Source: Tetracentron sinense (lineage: Eukaryota; Streptophyta; Magnoliopsida; Trochodendrales; Trochodendraceae). Taken from it: 64,000 bases of DNA. Position numbers and translations under genes: made by a program. Under the pieces are notes generated by a model, which saw only the letters and a list, made by a program, of their open reading frames with translations, was not told where the DNA came from and made no database searches. Below are positions 50,801 through 56,852 of the stretch, piece after piece (position 1 is the stretch's first letter; each line of letters opens with the position of its first letter). Location of the stretch: NCBI GenBank assembly GCA_015143295.1, contig CM026568.1, forward strand, positions 32,124,441-32,188,440, written 5' to 3'.

Positions 50801-53662
50801 CCCAAACTACCTTAGATTTGAAATTGGCTCCCAGAGGCATGCCCAGGTACACCGAGGTGAGATACCCTACCCTAAAACCAAGGCACTCTACGAAAGATTC
50901 TAACTCCGAGATCTCCCCAACCCCTACTATTTCTAATTTAGACATGTTAATTCGCAAGCCTGAAACTGCTTCAAAGCATTGGAGAATACTCCAAAGGGAA
51001 ACTAGGTCCTGACGAGAGGCTCTGCAAAAGATGAGGGTGTCATCCGCAAACTGGAGGTGGGATATCCGAAAATGATCTCTCCCTATGAGAAAACATTTGA
51101 AGACTAAACCATCTGCTAGGGAAAGCATTCTGCTCAATGCTTCCAAGACAATGATGAACAAAAAAGAGGAAAGAGGATCCCCTGGCCTCAATCCTCTAGA
51201 GCTTTGGAAGTAACCTACTGGGCTACCATTAAGAATGGAGAAAGTAACTGATGAGATACATAGCTGCATCCACTGATACCACTTAGGACCAAAACTCATT
51301 CTTTTAAAATGTTATATATTAATGATCATTGTTTGAAACAGGTTTGAGATGGCGCCAAAAAAGAGTGTAAAGCGCATCAAAGATGTATGGTGGTAGCATG
51401 CAGACCGTATTGATAGTAATAGGTTGAGAGCGGATGCAATTTTTGTGAGTTTGAGTTTCAAAGTGGTGTAATTACCCAATTTAAACAACATTTTTGGGTG
51501 GGTAACAAACGTTAACCTTTGCCCTAAGTACCCTTGAGAGATTAGTCAGGTAATGAGTAGGGCTGTCAACGGATCGGATTCGGACCGGATCTGCCTAGAT
51601 CCGAATCCGATCCGATTAAGAATCCGACTGATCCGAATCCGATCCGAGATCCGTCGGATCATGAAGTAACCGATCCGAATCCGATCCGATTATATATCGT
51701 CCGATCCGAATCCGATCCGATCCGATCCGAGTAAGGTTATTTTTAAAAAAAAAATCTATTTTAAAAATAAAAAATCTAATAATACCTTAATTAATACTAA
51801 TTAATGTTAATTTTTTAAAAAATTAATATTTTATACATAGAAAATCTAAATAATATATTTAAAATAATTAAAAATTATTATTATTATCGGATCGGATTTT
51901 AATCGGATCGGATCACCCTATATCTAGATCCGATCCGATTATAATCGGATTCCACCGATCCGATCCGAATCTGATCCGACGGATCACATATAGGGTCCAA
52001 AGTCCGGCTAATCGGATCGGATTCGGATCGGATCCGGATCATGATCCGGTCCATTGACAGCCCTATAATGAGGGCACCTAAACAAGAAAAGGCATAGAAA
52101 TATCGAGCGAATGAGGAGAGAAAATCCCTTAGGGGGCAATAATGACAGGTAGAGCTAGGCCAAGTGGCAATGTTGGTACTAGTGGGGTTGGATTGAGTGA
52201 GACTGGGTCGAGTGGACTGGACTGAGTGAGCCTGGAACGAATGGAAATGATGACAATGAGTTCGATGAAATGATGATGACTCTAATGACTCATAGTATGT
52301 TTATAAATGTAGTTGGGAGACTTAATTTAGTTTATTTTTAGTTTATATTTGCATTAAAAGAAGTTTTATGCAATGTATCTAAGTTTTTCTTTGCGTATAC
52401 GTAGCTTAATTTTTCCAGCATATCGACAAGTATCGGACCAATACTACAATACGTATCTTAAAATCGCCTTACCAATATTCATACCGATACCAATATTTTG
52501 AACAATGCTAACGTGTTAATCAAATGTTGTTCTATACAGAAGCTAGTGTGATGCTGACAATTGTCATATAACCATGCTCATCAACTAATAAAGTAATAAT
52601 GGAAGCAGACATTGACGTGCTGATAATGCTTGCTGAAGTAATATGATTAGCAATTTACATAAAAGTGAAGCAAATATAGAGGATCTATCAAAAAAGCTTT
52701 CTACCCTGTTTCGGTGTTTTGTACCTCCGATCTTTTCCTTATTTTCAAACTTGTGCCTGTTGCTCATTTGTTTACAAGGTAGAAATTTTGTGCTCTGTGT
52801 TCCTAACATATTATATTTGGGCTCAGCATAGATTATCCCATCTAGCTATCTTCCAAATGTGCAAGTGCAACTTTGTTGCTCTCACAATTAAAGAACAAAG
52901 AAGTGTTAAAAGCACATTCGAAGTGTTTACAAGAACAAAAGCATGTTTCTAATGGCAGATGAAATGAAGGAAGACTAAATAGATGGGCTATCCGTCGTTT
53001 ATTTTTTCAACAGCAGGCAGAATTCAGTGGATACTTTAACTAATCCCTTCTTGACAATCGGATCAAGACTCTCAAACTTAGAAATTAACGCACGCTGTCA
53101 TTTCACCATGAAAATAGCAGGAAACAAAAAGATAAAATAAGAATTTCATATAAACGTCGATAATCTTTAGTTCTCTTTTATTTACTTTTGTTCTGGAATT
53201 TCACAGCCTTCACCTAAATTAAAGAAATAAGATGCTAGCAATAAAGTTCATCCAAAACAAACTGAGGAACAAATTACAAATAGACACAATTGCACGAATT
53301 ATAAATGGCGAAAACATCCAGAGAATTCAGAACAAGCAAAGATCACCAAAACAATGAAAAGATGTTCCGTAAATCAAAACCACGATATACATCAAGATCA
53401 TCCAAATGGAACTGAAAATGAAAACGACCATACCTTTGGTGGAAGCATTTATCGGAGGTTCAGTAAGGGAATCAACAGGGCGAATCAAGGTCGCCATGGC
53501 AGATCTCTTGAGCTGCTGATCGTCACGCTGATCTGTGGTGGCCACGCTCCAATCTTGCAAAACGTCCGATGCTGATGCTGATGCTGCTGCTGCTGCTACT
53601 GCTGGGGAAACAGATTTGCTGTCAATGCAGAAAGGCGTCGCTTTTTCCGCAGTTGTGGCCAT
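25635..53662 (-). CDS. CuAOzeta: Copper amine oxidase, zeta class, peroxisomal (12 exons over 28 kb)
   Basis: Exons, in transcript order: 53662-53434, 43477-43368, 43212-42907, 42424-42312, 42201-41871, 41751-41536, 41424-41188, 40144-39959, 38899-38759, 36477-36209, 29398-29317, 25754-25635. They sum to 2,340 bases, 779 residues, in frame at every junction. The length matches Arabidopsis At2g42490. The enzyme oxidises primary amines such as putrescine to aldehyde, ammonia and H2O2. TPQ precursor Tyr504 lies in ANYEYG, the catalytic base is Asp447 (YFDAHF), and Cu ligands are His554 and His556 (VHQH) and His720 (GITH). The C-terminal AKL is a PTS1 peroxisome signal. All introns are GT-AG except intron 7, which is GC-AG. 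Introns 1 (9,956 bp), 10 (6,810) and 11 (3,562) are filled by transposons. No stop or frameshift interrupts the exons, so it is probably functional. Confidence 0.92.
26307..26846 (-). mobile_element. Non-autonomous Helitron, 540 bp
   Basis: On the minus strand it starts TCTACTACTATAATAT. It ends with a hairpin (CCGTGTATCGCACGG) followed by CTGTTAG, inserted between A and T, without TSD. This is the usual plant Helitron pattern, with the terminal CTAG changed to TTAG. An 80-bp unit containing GGAGATAAGAGAGAA is tandemly duplicated at about 26568-26715. Confidence 0.75.
26944..27988 (+). mobile_element. Non-autonomous Helitron, 1,045 bp, with an exon-like GC patch
   Basis: It starts TCTACTAATAAAAG and ends with the hairpin-like ACGTACAAAGCACGTGCACC then CTAA, between host A and T. 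About 27470-27640 is noticeably richer in G and C than the rest and looks like a captured exon fragment; I cannot name the source. It lies in intron 11. Confidence 0.7.
28120..29316. other. Intron 11 of CuAOzeta, exon-proximal part
   Basis: AT-rich intronic DNA between the hAT-like element and exon 11. No transposon ends or genes recognised. Confidence 0.5.
29317..29398 (-). CDS. CuAOzeta: CuAOzeta exon 11 (82 bp, third copper ligand)
   Basis: An isolated 82-bp exon between AG at 29399-29400 and GT at 29316-29315. It completes the split Trp codon and encodes the conserved GITH...[11 protein letters not shown]...FMLM block. His720 is the expected third copper ligand. It is 6.8 kb from exon 10 and 3.6 kb from exon 12. 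Confidence 0.92.
29399..30633. other. Intron 10 of CuAOzeta, distal part with microsatellite
   Basis: It contains a compound (GT)n(AT)n microsatellite at about 29794-29850 and otherwise AT-rich sequence. The minus frame at 30216-30569 has no recognisable domain and lies within the intron. Confidence 0.5.
30634..31041. mobile_element. hAT-like MITE built from GAAGCGAG words
   Basis: The left end is CATATTTACTAGAGCGAG. The right end, reverse complemented, is CATAGTTGCCGGGAAGC. Flanking 8-mers CATCTCAG (30626-30633) and TATCTCAA (31042-31049) match at 6 of 8, both differences being transitions. GAAGCGAG and GAGAAGC words crowd both ends. Lies in intron 10. Confidence 0.65.
31057..32487 (-). mobile_element. 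Solo LTR of the TGTTAGCC...GGGCAACA family
   Basis: 1,431 bp, minus orientation, with perfect 5-bp TSD AAGGG (31052-31056 and 32488-32492). It is homologous throughout to the LTRs at 33366-34804, 45669-47128 and 47663-49011. It carries four palindromes around GTCGAC at about 31780-31909. Lies in intron 10. Confidence 0.9.
32984..35140. mobile_element. hAT-like element built from GAGCTTGGCTTGA words, split by a solo LTR
   Basis: The ends are TAGGGGTGTATTCAAGTC and, reverse complemented, TAGGGCTGCACTCAAGTC. TSD GCTAGCAA (32976-32983) and GCTGGCAA (35141-35148), one mismatch. Both ends are arrays of GAGCTTGGCTTGA/TCGAGCC words. Core about 710 bp after removing the solo LTR. Lies in intron 10. 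Confidence 0.83.
33366..34804 (+). mobile_element. Solo LTR of the TGTTAGCC...GGGCAACA family, inside an hAT-like element
   Basis: 1,439 bp with perfect 5-bp TSD AAACT (33361-33365 and 34805-34809). TATA box CTATAAAAT at about 34150. Four GTCGAC-centred palindromes at 33931-34060, about 90 bp upstream of the TATA box. It is also the best copy for defining the LTR ends. Confidence 0.92.
35337..36085 (-). mobile_element. 5'-truncated LINE fragment (zinc-binding RVT tail)
   Basis: Minus-strand reading 35950-35760 gives [20 protein letters not shown] then [18 protein letters not shown], the same LINE tail as at 10162-10923. Poly-T on plus at about 35340-35347 marks the 3' end. The 5' edge is approximate (flanks TCCTCAAAAT and TCCTAAAAT may be the TSD). 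Lies in intron 10, same strand as the gene. Confidence 0.75.
36209..43477 (-). CDS. CuAOzeta: CuAOzeta exons 2-10 (substrate domains and most of the catalytic core)
   Basis: Nine exons with compact introns 2-6 (110-482 bp) and larger introns 7-9 (1,043, 1,059 and 2,281 bp). Exons 2-5 carry the N-terminal amine oxidase domains. Exon 6 includes the [20 protein letters not shown] segment. Exon 7 carries Asp447 and the TPQ Tyr504. Exon 8 carries His554 and His556. Exon 10 ends in phase 2 inside a Trp codon completed by exon 11. Confidence 0.92.
37036..37367 (-). mobile_element. hAT-like MITE, TTTCTCG(C/T)GAGA family, copy B
   Basis: The left end is CACTGTTACAAATCTCC. The right end, reverse complemented, is CATTGTTACAAATTTCG. 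Flanking 8-mers GTTTTCAT (37028-37035) and GTTTTTCT (37368-37375) match at 6 of 8. Body words are TCTCACGAGAAATA, ATATCGCGACAT and AAATATCAC. The reverse-oriented relative is at 16871. Lies in intron 9. Confidence 0.75.
37368..39958. other. Introns 9 and 8 of CuAOzeta (with exon 9 at 38759-38899)
   Basis: Apart from exon 9 this is AT-rich intronic sequence without recognised genes or element ends. Confidence 0.5.
40520..41068 (+). mobile_element. 5'-truncated LINE fragment, antisense in intron 7
   Basis: Plus-strand reading [20 protein letters not shown] matches the LINE zinc-binding tail. The insert ends with GATCAAAAAAAC near 41060-41067. It is opposite in orientation to the amine oxidase gene. 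The left limit is approximate and no clear TSD was found. Confidence 0.7.
41178..41190 (-). promoter_or_regulatory. Non-canonical GC 5' splice site of CuAOzeta intron 7
   Basis: Exon 7 ends TATCAG and the intron begins GCAAGTATG (41187 downward). All positions other than C match the U1 consensus, as expected for genuine GC-AG introns. The acceptor TTACAG precedes 40144. Confidence 0.85.
45669..47128 (+). repeat. 5' LTR of the 534-bp-interior element
   Basis: 1,460 bp. It carries GTCGAC-type palindromes at about 46279-46375 and a run of 19 C at 47081-47099 that is absent from the other three LTR copies. Confidence 0.88.
47663..49011 (+). repeat. 3' LTR of the 534-bp-interior element
   Basis: 1,349 bp. 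It lacks the segment with the TATA box present in the 5' LTR (about 46400-46490), so it differs by an internal deletion plus scattered substitutions. Confidence 0.85.
49905..50392. mobile_element. hAT-like MITE built from GACTCGG/CGAGTC words
   Basis: The ends are CATAGTTTTAAAACTCG and, reverse complemented, CAGTGTTTTAAAACCCG. Perfect 8-bp TSD CCTTGACC (49897-49904 and 50393-50400). 488 bp. Inserted in a LINE; the paralogous LINE at about 11610-11625 has the uninterrupted site. Confidence 0.9.
51349..52300 (+). pseudogene. hAT transposase remnant (BED zinc finger)
   Basis: From ATG at 51349 the frame reads [15 protein letters not shown], stop, [11 protein letters not shown], then a decayed finger, stop, and [15 protein letters not shown]. 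This follows the BED layout of plant hAT transposases (WxHxxRIxxNRxxC...FKQHL...CPxVPxEV). It has three in-frame stops and lost its first zinc ligands. The acceptor-like AAACAG just upstream suggests a 5' UTR intron. It is interrupted by the MITE 51558-52065. The catalytic core is missing. Confidence 0.6.
51558..52065. mobile_element. hAT-like MITE built from GATCCG words
   Basis: The ends are TAGGGCTGTCAACGGATCGG and, reverse complemented, TAGGGCTGTCAATGGACCGG. TAATGAG directly repeats at 51551-51557 and 52066-52072; the eighth TSD base is changed on one side. More than a dozen GATCCG words lie in the two arms around an AT-rich centre. It interrupts the BED transposase remnant. Confidence 0.85.
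53434..53662 (-). CDS. CuAOzeta: CuAOzeta exon 1 (start codon)
   Basis: It begins with ATG at 53662 and ends AAAG/GTATGG in phase 1. It encodes a variable, Ala/Ser-rich N terminus (GCA-type trinucleotide run at about 53571-53602) followed by the conserved VLQDWSV and ATLIRPVDS segments. Almost 10 kb separates it from exon 2. Confidence 0.9.
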
Positions 53663-53987
53663 TGTAGAGGATTTGCAAGCTCACCGAATCCGCCGTAGTA
53701 ATTCTCACCGCAATCTACTGACATACAGCAAATCTCAGAGCAATCTTCCGCTTCGACAACCACCTTCTCTCCGGAAAATCTTCAAAGAAACTGCTAAAAA
53801 TGGCGAAAAAGATCAGAACATAATAATGAAGTGTTTCAGATATTAGGGTTTAGTGCTGCGATCATCCTTCAAACTTCAAAGGTTTAAGGGACCCGTTTTT
53901 AACTTTTTACCTGGAGCGGAGCCAATGATATAAGCAAGTAACGGGGCGGGTGATAGGAAAATCACTTAGTCGAGAAATATATTGATA
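53663..53987 (-). promoter_or_regulatory. CuAOzeta 5' UTR and proximal promoter
   Basis: Only about 325 bp of apparently single-copy DNA remains upstream of the CuAOzeta start before a Helitron end (53988) and then the chromovirus (54156). No clear TATA box was identified. Transcription start not determinable from sequence. Confidence 0.45.
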
Positions 53988-54155
53988 CCAGCAAACACCC
54001 CGTGCGAGAGATGCACGGTTGGAAAAATATATGACATTAAAAAAGACCAATAGAAAAAAAAATAATAAAATTAAAAATACACTCACCCCTCTAAGTAGCT
54101 AGAAAGTTGTTAATATTAAATACATTTTTTTAAACCCAAGGATAGGTGGGTGAAC
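53988..54155 (-). mobile_element. Helitron 3' end, cut by the chromovirus
   Basis: On the minus strand, CCGTGCATCTCTCGCACGG (54018-54000, a 6-bp stem hairpin) is followed by GGGTGTTTGCTGG and host T at 53987. This fits the Helitron CTRR-T end. The 5' part would lie beyond the retrotransposon, outside the window. Confidence 0.6.
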
Positions 54156-54646
54156 TGTAGAGACCTGAATCTTTTTCATGTTTTTATTTCATTGTGTTAA
54201 GGGTATTTTAGTCCTTGTGATGTTTGATGTTTATTGTTTTTTTATGCCTAATTATTGTGGTGTAAACTAGGCTTAATCAACTTGTAACGGATGGATGTCA
54301 TGGCACATCCTAAACTTTAGGAAGCTCTAGTTTTAGAACCGTTTACCGGAATTGTGTGATTCTTGAACCATTAGAAAGGTGTTGGAATCCTCTTCGAGAT
54401 TCATGTTTAGTGTTTTTCCTCATTTTGAGTTTAAGTCAAGTCAATGGTGAGTTTTGTCTAATGGAATTGCAGATCAGTCAACTTTGGGGATATTTTAGTC
54501 TATAAATTAAGTGGAAATTAGAAATTCTAAAACGCCAGAAATGTTCGTTTTCGAAAGACGAATCCAACCCAAGTTGAATCGTCAAAATCCGACGAACGAG
54601 TCAAAAGTTATGGCCAAAACAGTAAAGGGAGTCAAAACCTGCAGGA

Positions 54647-54832
54647 ACCGATCGCTCGGTCAGAACCAGCGATCGATCGGTCCAAAACCGATCGATCGGT
54701 ATCTATCGACTGGTCCAAATTTTTGTATGGGGAAATTTTCCAGTGAGTGTGTTTTTGACCGATCGCCCGGTCATAAACACCGATCGATCGGTAGGCAACC
54801 GATCGCTCGGTCATTACCACCGATCGCTCGGT
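54647..54832. repeat. Array of CCGATCG-N-TCGG palindromes in U3
   Basis: About eight near copies of ACCGATCG(A/C)TCGGT, some fully palindromic (CCGATCGATCGG), in two clusters separated by about 45 bp. The array ends about 65 bp before the TATA box. The same array is at 62049-62234 in the other LTR. Confidence 0.85.
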
Positions 54833-54896
54833 CCTTCGTGTTTTTGCTGATTTTTAGTATGGGCTTTTTGGTCTTTTCGTTCTCAGACCTTGGGGC

Positions 54897-54904
54897 TATA
54901 AATA
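54897..54904 (+). promoter_or_regulatory. TATA box of the chromovirus LTR
   Basis: TATAAATA, within GGGGCTATAAATAGGGGG, downstream of the palindrome array. Expected to direct full-length transcription from this LTR; the equivalent in the right LTR is 62299-62306. Confidence 0.75.
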
Positions 54905-56558
54905 GGGGGTCCTACTCGAAATATTAAAATACTCCACCTAGTTCTAACCTAATTTGGCAAAAAGGGGGAGAAACCCTAGGGTTTTGAGAGAGGGTTTTCT
55001 TGGAGAAGGAGGAGATTGATAGGAGATTGCAAGAAAAGTTTGGGAAGCTTCTCCAAATCGTCTCGGGAGCGTTTTGAATCCAAGGGAAGGATTCCTAAGG
55101 TCGATATACTATCCTAATCAACTCTATTTTAAGGTTTTGTGAATGTTGATGTGCTAAGAATTGTAGAAATAGATAGTTGATGCATTTTCCCTAATTTTCT
55201 ATGAAATAAGCTAATTATGGATGGGAATGTGAATGGATATGTGGATTGGAAATGTGGATAGAATGTATGGAGGATGGGAAATGTATGGAGGATGGGATTA
55301 ATTGGTGGATGTGGATGAATATATTGATTGCATGGATGAATTATGGTTTGACGAATGCTTGAAAATATGGAGGAGAAATGGATTCATGTTATACGTACAC
55401 AAGGTGTTTGTGAAAAGGCTTGAATGGATAAATGCTATTATACTCTTATGAAATGGTAGTAAATTGATTATGAATTGCGATATGAATTATGATAAGATAT
55501 GTATATGTGAATGGTTTGTTAAGTATGTCTAATTATTTGCATGGAAATTGATAGTTGGGAAGGTAAGAACTTAGAGGAACATCTCTCAAACCGGGAATTC
55601 TCTAACTATTTGGTATGGGACGTATAGTGGAGTTTCCATGGTGGGAGATCGGAACCTAAGCAATTACCAACTCGAATATTAATTTCGACACTTAAGCACA
55701 TATGCACGTGTATGTTAAGATAAGAGTCTCACAAGTCACACATATGGACTACAAGCATGAACATGGCATACGTATGACATTCTGAATAAGCATAAGCATG
55801 GCATGGTCCGTATCCGCCAAGAACGGCATGTCTCATTACTGTGTGATCTGAATAAGTGCATAAGGCATGGTCCGTATCCACCAAGAACGGCATGTCTCAT
55901 TACTGTATGATCTGAATAAGTGCATAAGCATAAGCATAAGCATAAGCATAAGCATCTCACAAGCACGTGGTCTCGTAAGCATAAGTACCTCATAAGTGTA
56001 TGGTTTTCTAAGTCTAAGATTCTCACAAGTACACGAGTCAAGGTGATGATATGATGTATATGCGCACACGTTCTTCCGCACTCTGATTATGTTATTATGC
56101 TATTGGATATGTTTCTGACTAAGTGCAGGTATATCATTATTGTTGGTTGGATTTTATATACACTGAGTACCTTTGTACTCAGCCGGACTTTTGTCTTGGC
56201 AGGTATAGAGGAAGGAGGTGAAGGTGAGCCTTCTGAGGAGGGAGCCGGAGACTTGGGCGGCTACACCTCTTAGTTTACATTTCTTTTCTTTGAGAGAGTT
56301 TTGTATTTGACTTTTAGAGGATGTTGCTCAGTAGACTTCTTATTAGTTGTGTATCAGACTTGTTGGTTCTTTGTGAGTTGTATATATAGACCTCAGACTT
56401 GTGCAGGTTGGATTGGGTTTATATATCGGAATTTTATTACTCTCATTTTTGGAGACTCGTGTAGTAGCCTTGTATGCATGGTTTTAAGCAGGTTTAAGTA
56501 ATGTGGCGATTCCAAAGTCCTATTTTAGCCTTGTGGGATTTTGGGGTCGTTACAGAGG

Positions 56559-56570
56559 TGGTATCAGAGC
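56559..56570 (+). other. Primer binding site of the chromovirus
   Basis: TGGTATCAGAGC, four bases after the LTR end, complementary to initiator Met-tRNA. TCTGATACCA at 56637-56646 is its inverted partner. Confidence 0.92.
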
Positions 56571-56852
56571 TCTAGGCATTAGGTTCCCTTGGGCTAAGTT
56601 GTCCTCTTAGTAGGAGTCATGTTATGTCACTCCGGGTCTGATACCAGAGGATATCAATCAGTGCTCAAGGCATTAGAGTCCTTAGGGCTAAGGTATTAAG
56701 CATAGGATATAGGAAGATGTTACCCTCAGGGAAGCAACATCAGGTTTAGGATTCTAATTGTTTAGGATTGGGTTATGATTAAGTGTAGATTTAGGAATTT
56801 TATGTGAGTTTATTCCTAAATAAGTTGTTTTCTTCTTCTCAGGACTGTAAGC

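Larger units (their letters stand above)
45488..51304 (-). mobile_element. L1-type LINE with 16-bp TSD, split by an LTR element and a MITE
   Basis: TAAAATGTTATATATT flanks the insertion (45472-45487 and 51305-51320). Poly-A appears as the T-run at 45488. The RT frame 51299-50745 (minus) has [15 protein letters not shown] and FADDTLIF. The zinc-binding tail lies at about 49150-49450, degenerate. The 5' end is truncated within RT. The LTR element at 45669-49011 and the MITE at 49905-50392 are later insertions. Confidence 0.88.
44553..52508 (+). mobile_element. Old hAT element with BED-finger transposase remnant, heavily interrupted
   Basis: The left end is CATGGTATGAAATTTCGGTAC, with CCGGTAT/GGTATCG words over 44560-44780, including the near-palindrome CGATATTGTACAATATCG. 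The right end, reverse complemented, is CATTGTTCAAAATATTGG. Flanking 8-mers match at only 5 of 8, so it is old. A transposase N terminus lies at 51349. Inserts: LINE 45488-51304 and MITE 51558-52065. Confidence 0.6.
43478..53433. other. Intron 1 of CuAOzeta (9,956 bp), a four-level transposon nest
   Basis: The flanking parts 43478-44552 and 52509-53433 are AT-rich sequence without recognised elements. The middle is an hAT element (44553-52508) containing a LINE and a MITE. The LINE contains an LTR element and another MITE. Removing all insertions leaves about 2 kb. Confidence 0.85.
54156..56554 (+). repeat. 5' LTR of the chromovirus
   Basis: TGTAGAGACC...GTCGTTACA, 2,399 bp. The left flanking 5-mer is TGAAC. 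Contains a palindrome array (54647-54832), a TATA box (54897-54904) and CATAAG hexanucleotide repeats near 55921-55955. Confidence 0.95.

Noticed and set aside
53535..53846. Plus-strand frame over the amine oxidase start region
   Set aside because: Antisense of exon 1 and the 5' UTR; the Ala/Ser trinucleotide repeat keeps it open.
54647..54832. Regularly recurring palindromic repeats resembling a CRISPR array
   Set aside because: Plant nuclear LTR; spacers are irregular and identical between the two LTRs, and no cas genes are present.
54511..54927. 138-residue open frame repeated identically at 61913-62329
   Set aside because: It lies across the LTR palindrome array and U3; the apparent repeats in the protein are the DNA palindromes. 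Duplicated only because it is in both LTRs.
55736..56081. Minus-strand frames rich in Leu/Cys (also 63138-63483)
   Set aside because: Produced by the CATAAG hexanucleotide and a 60-70 bp local repeat in the LTR; no protein family.
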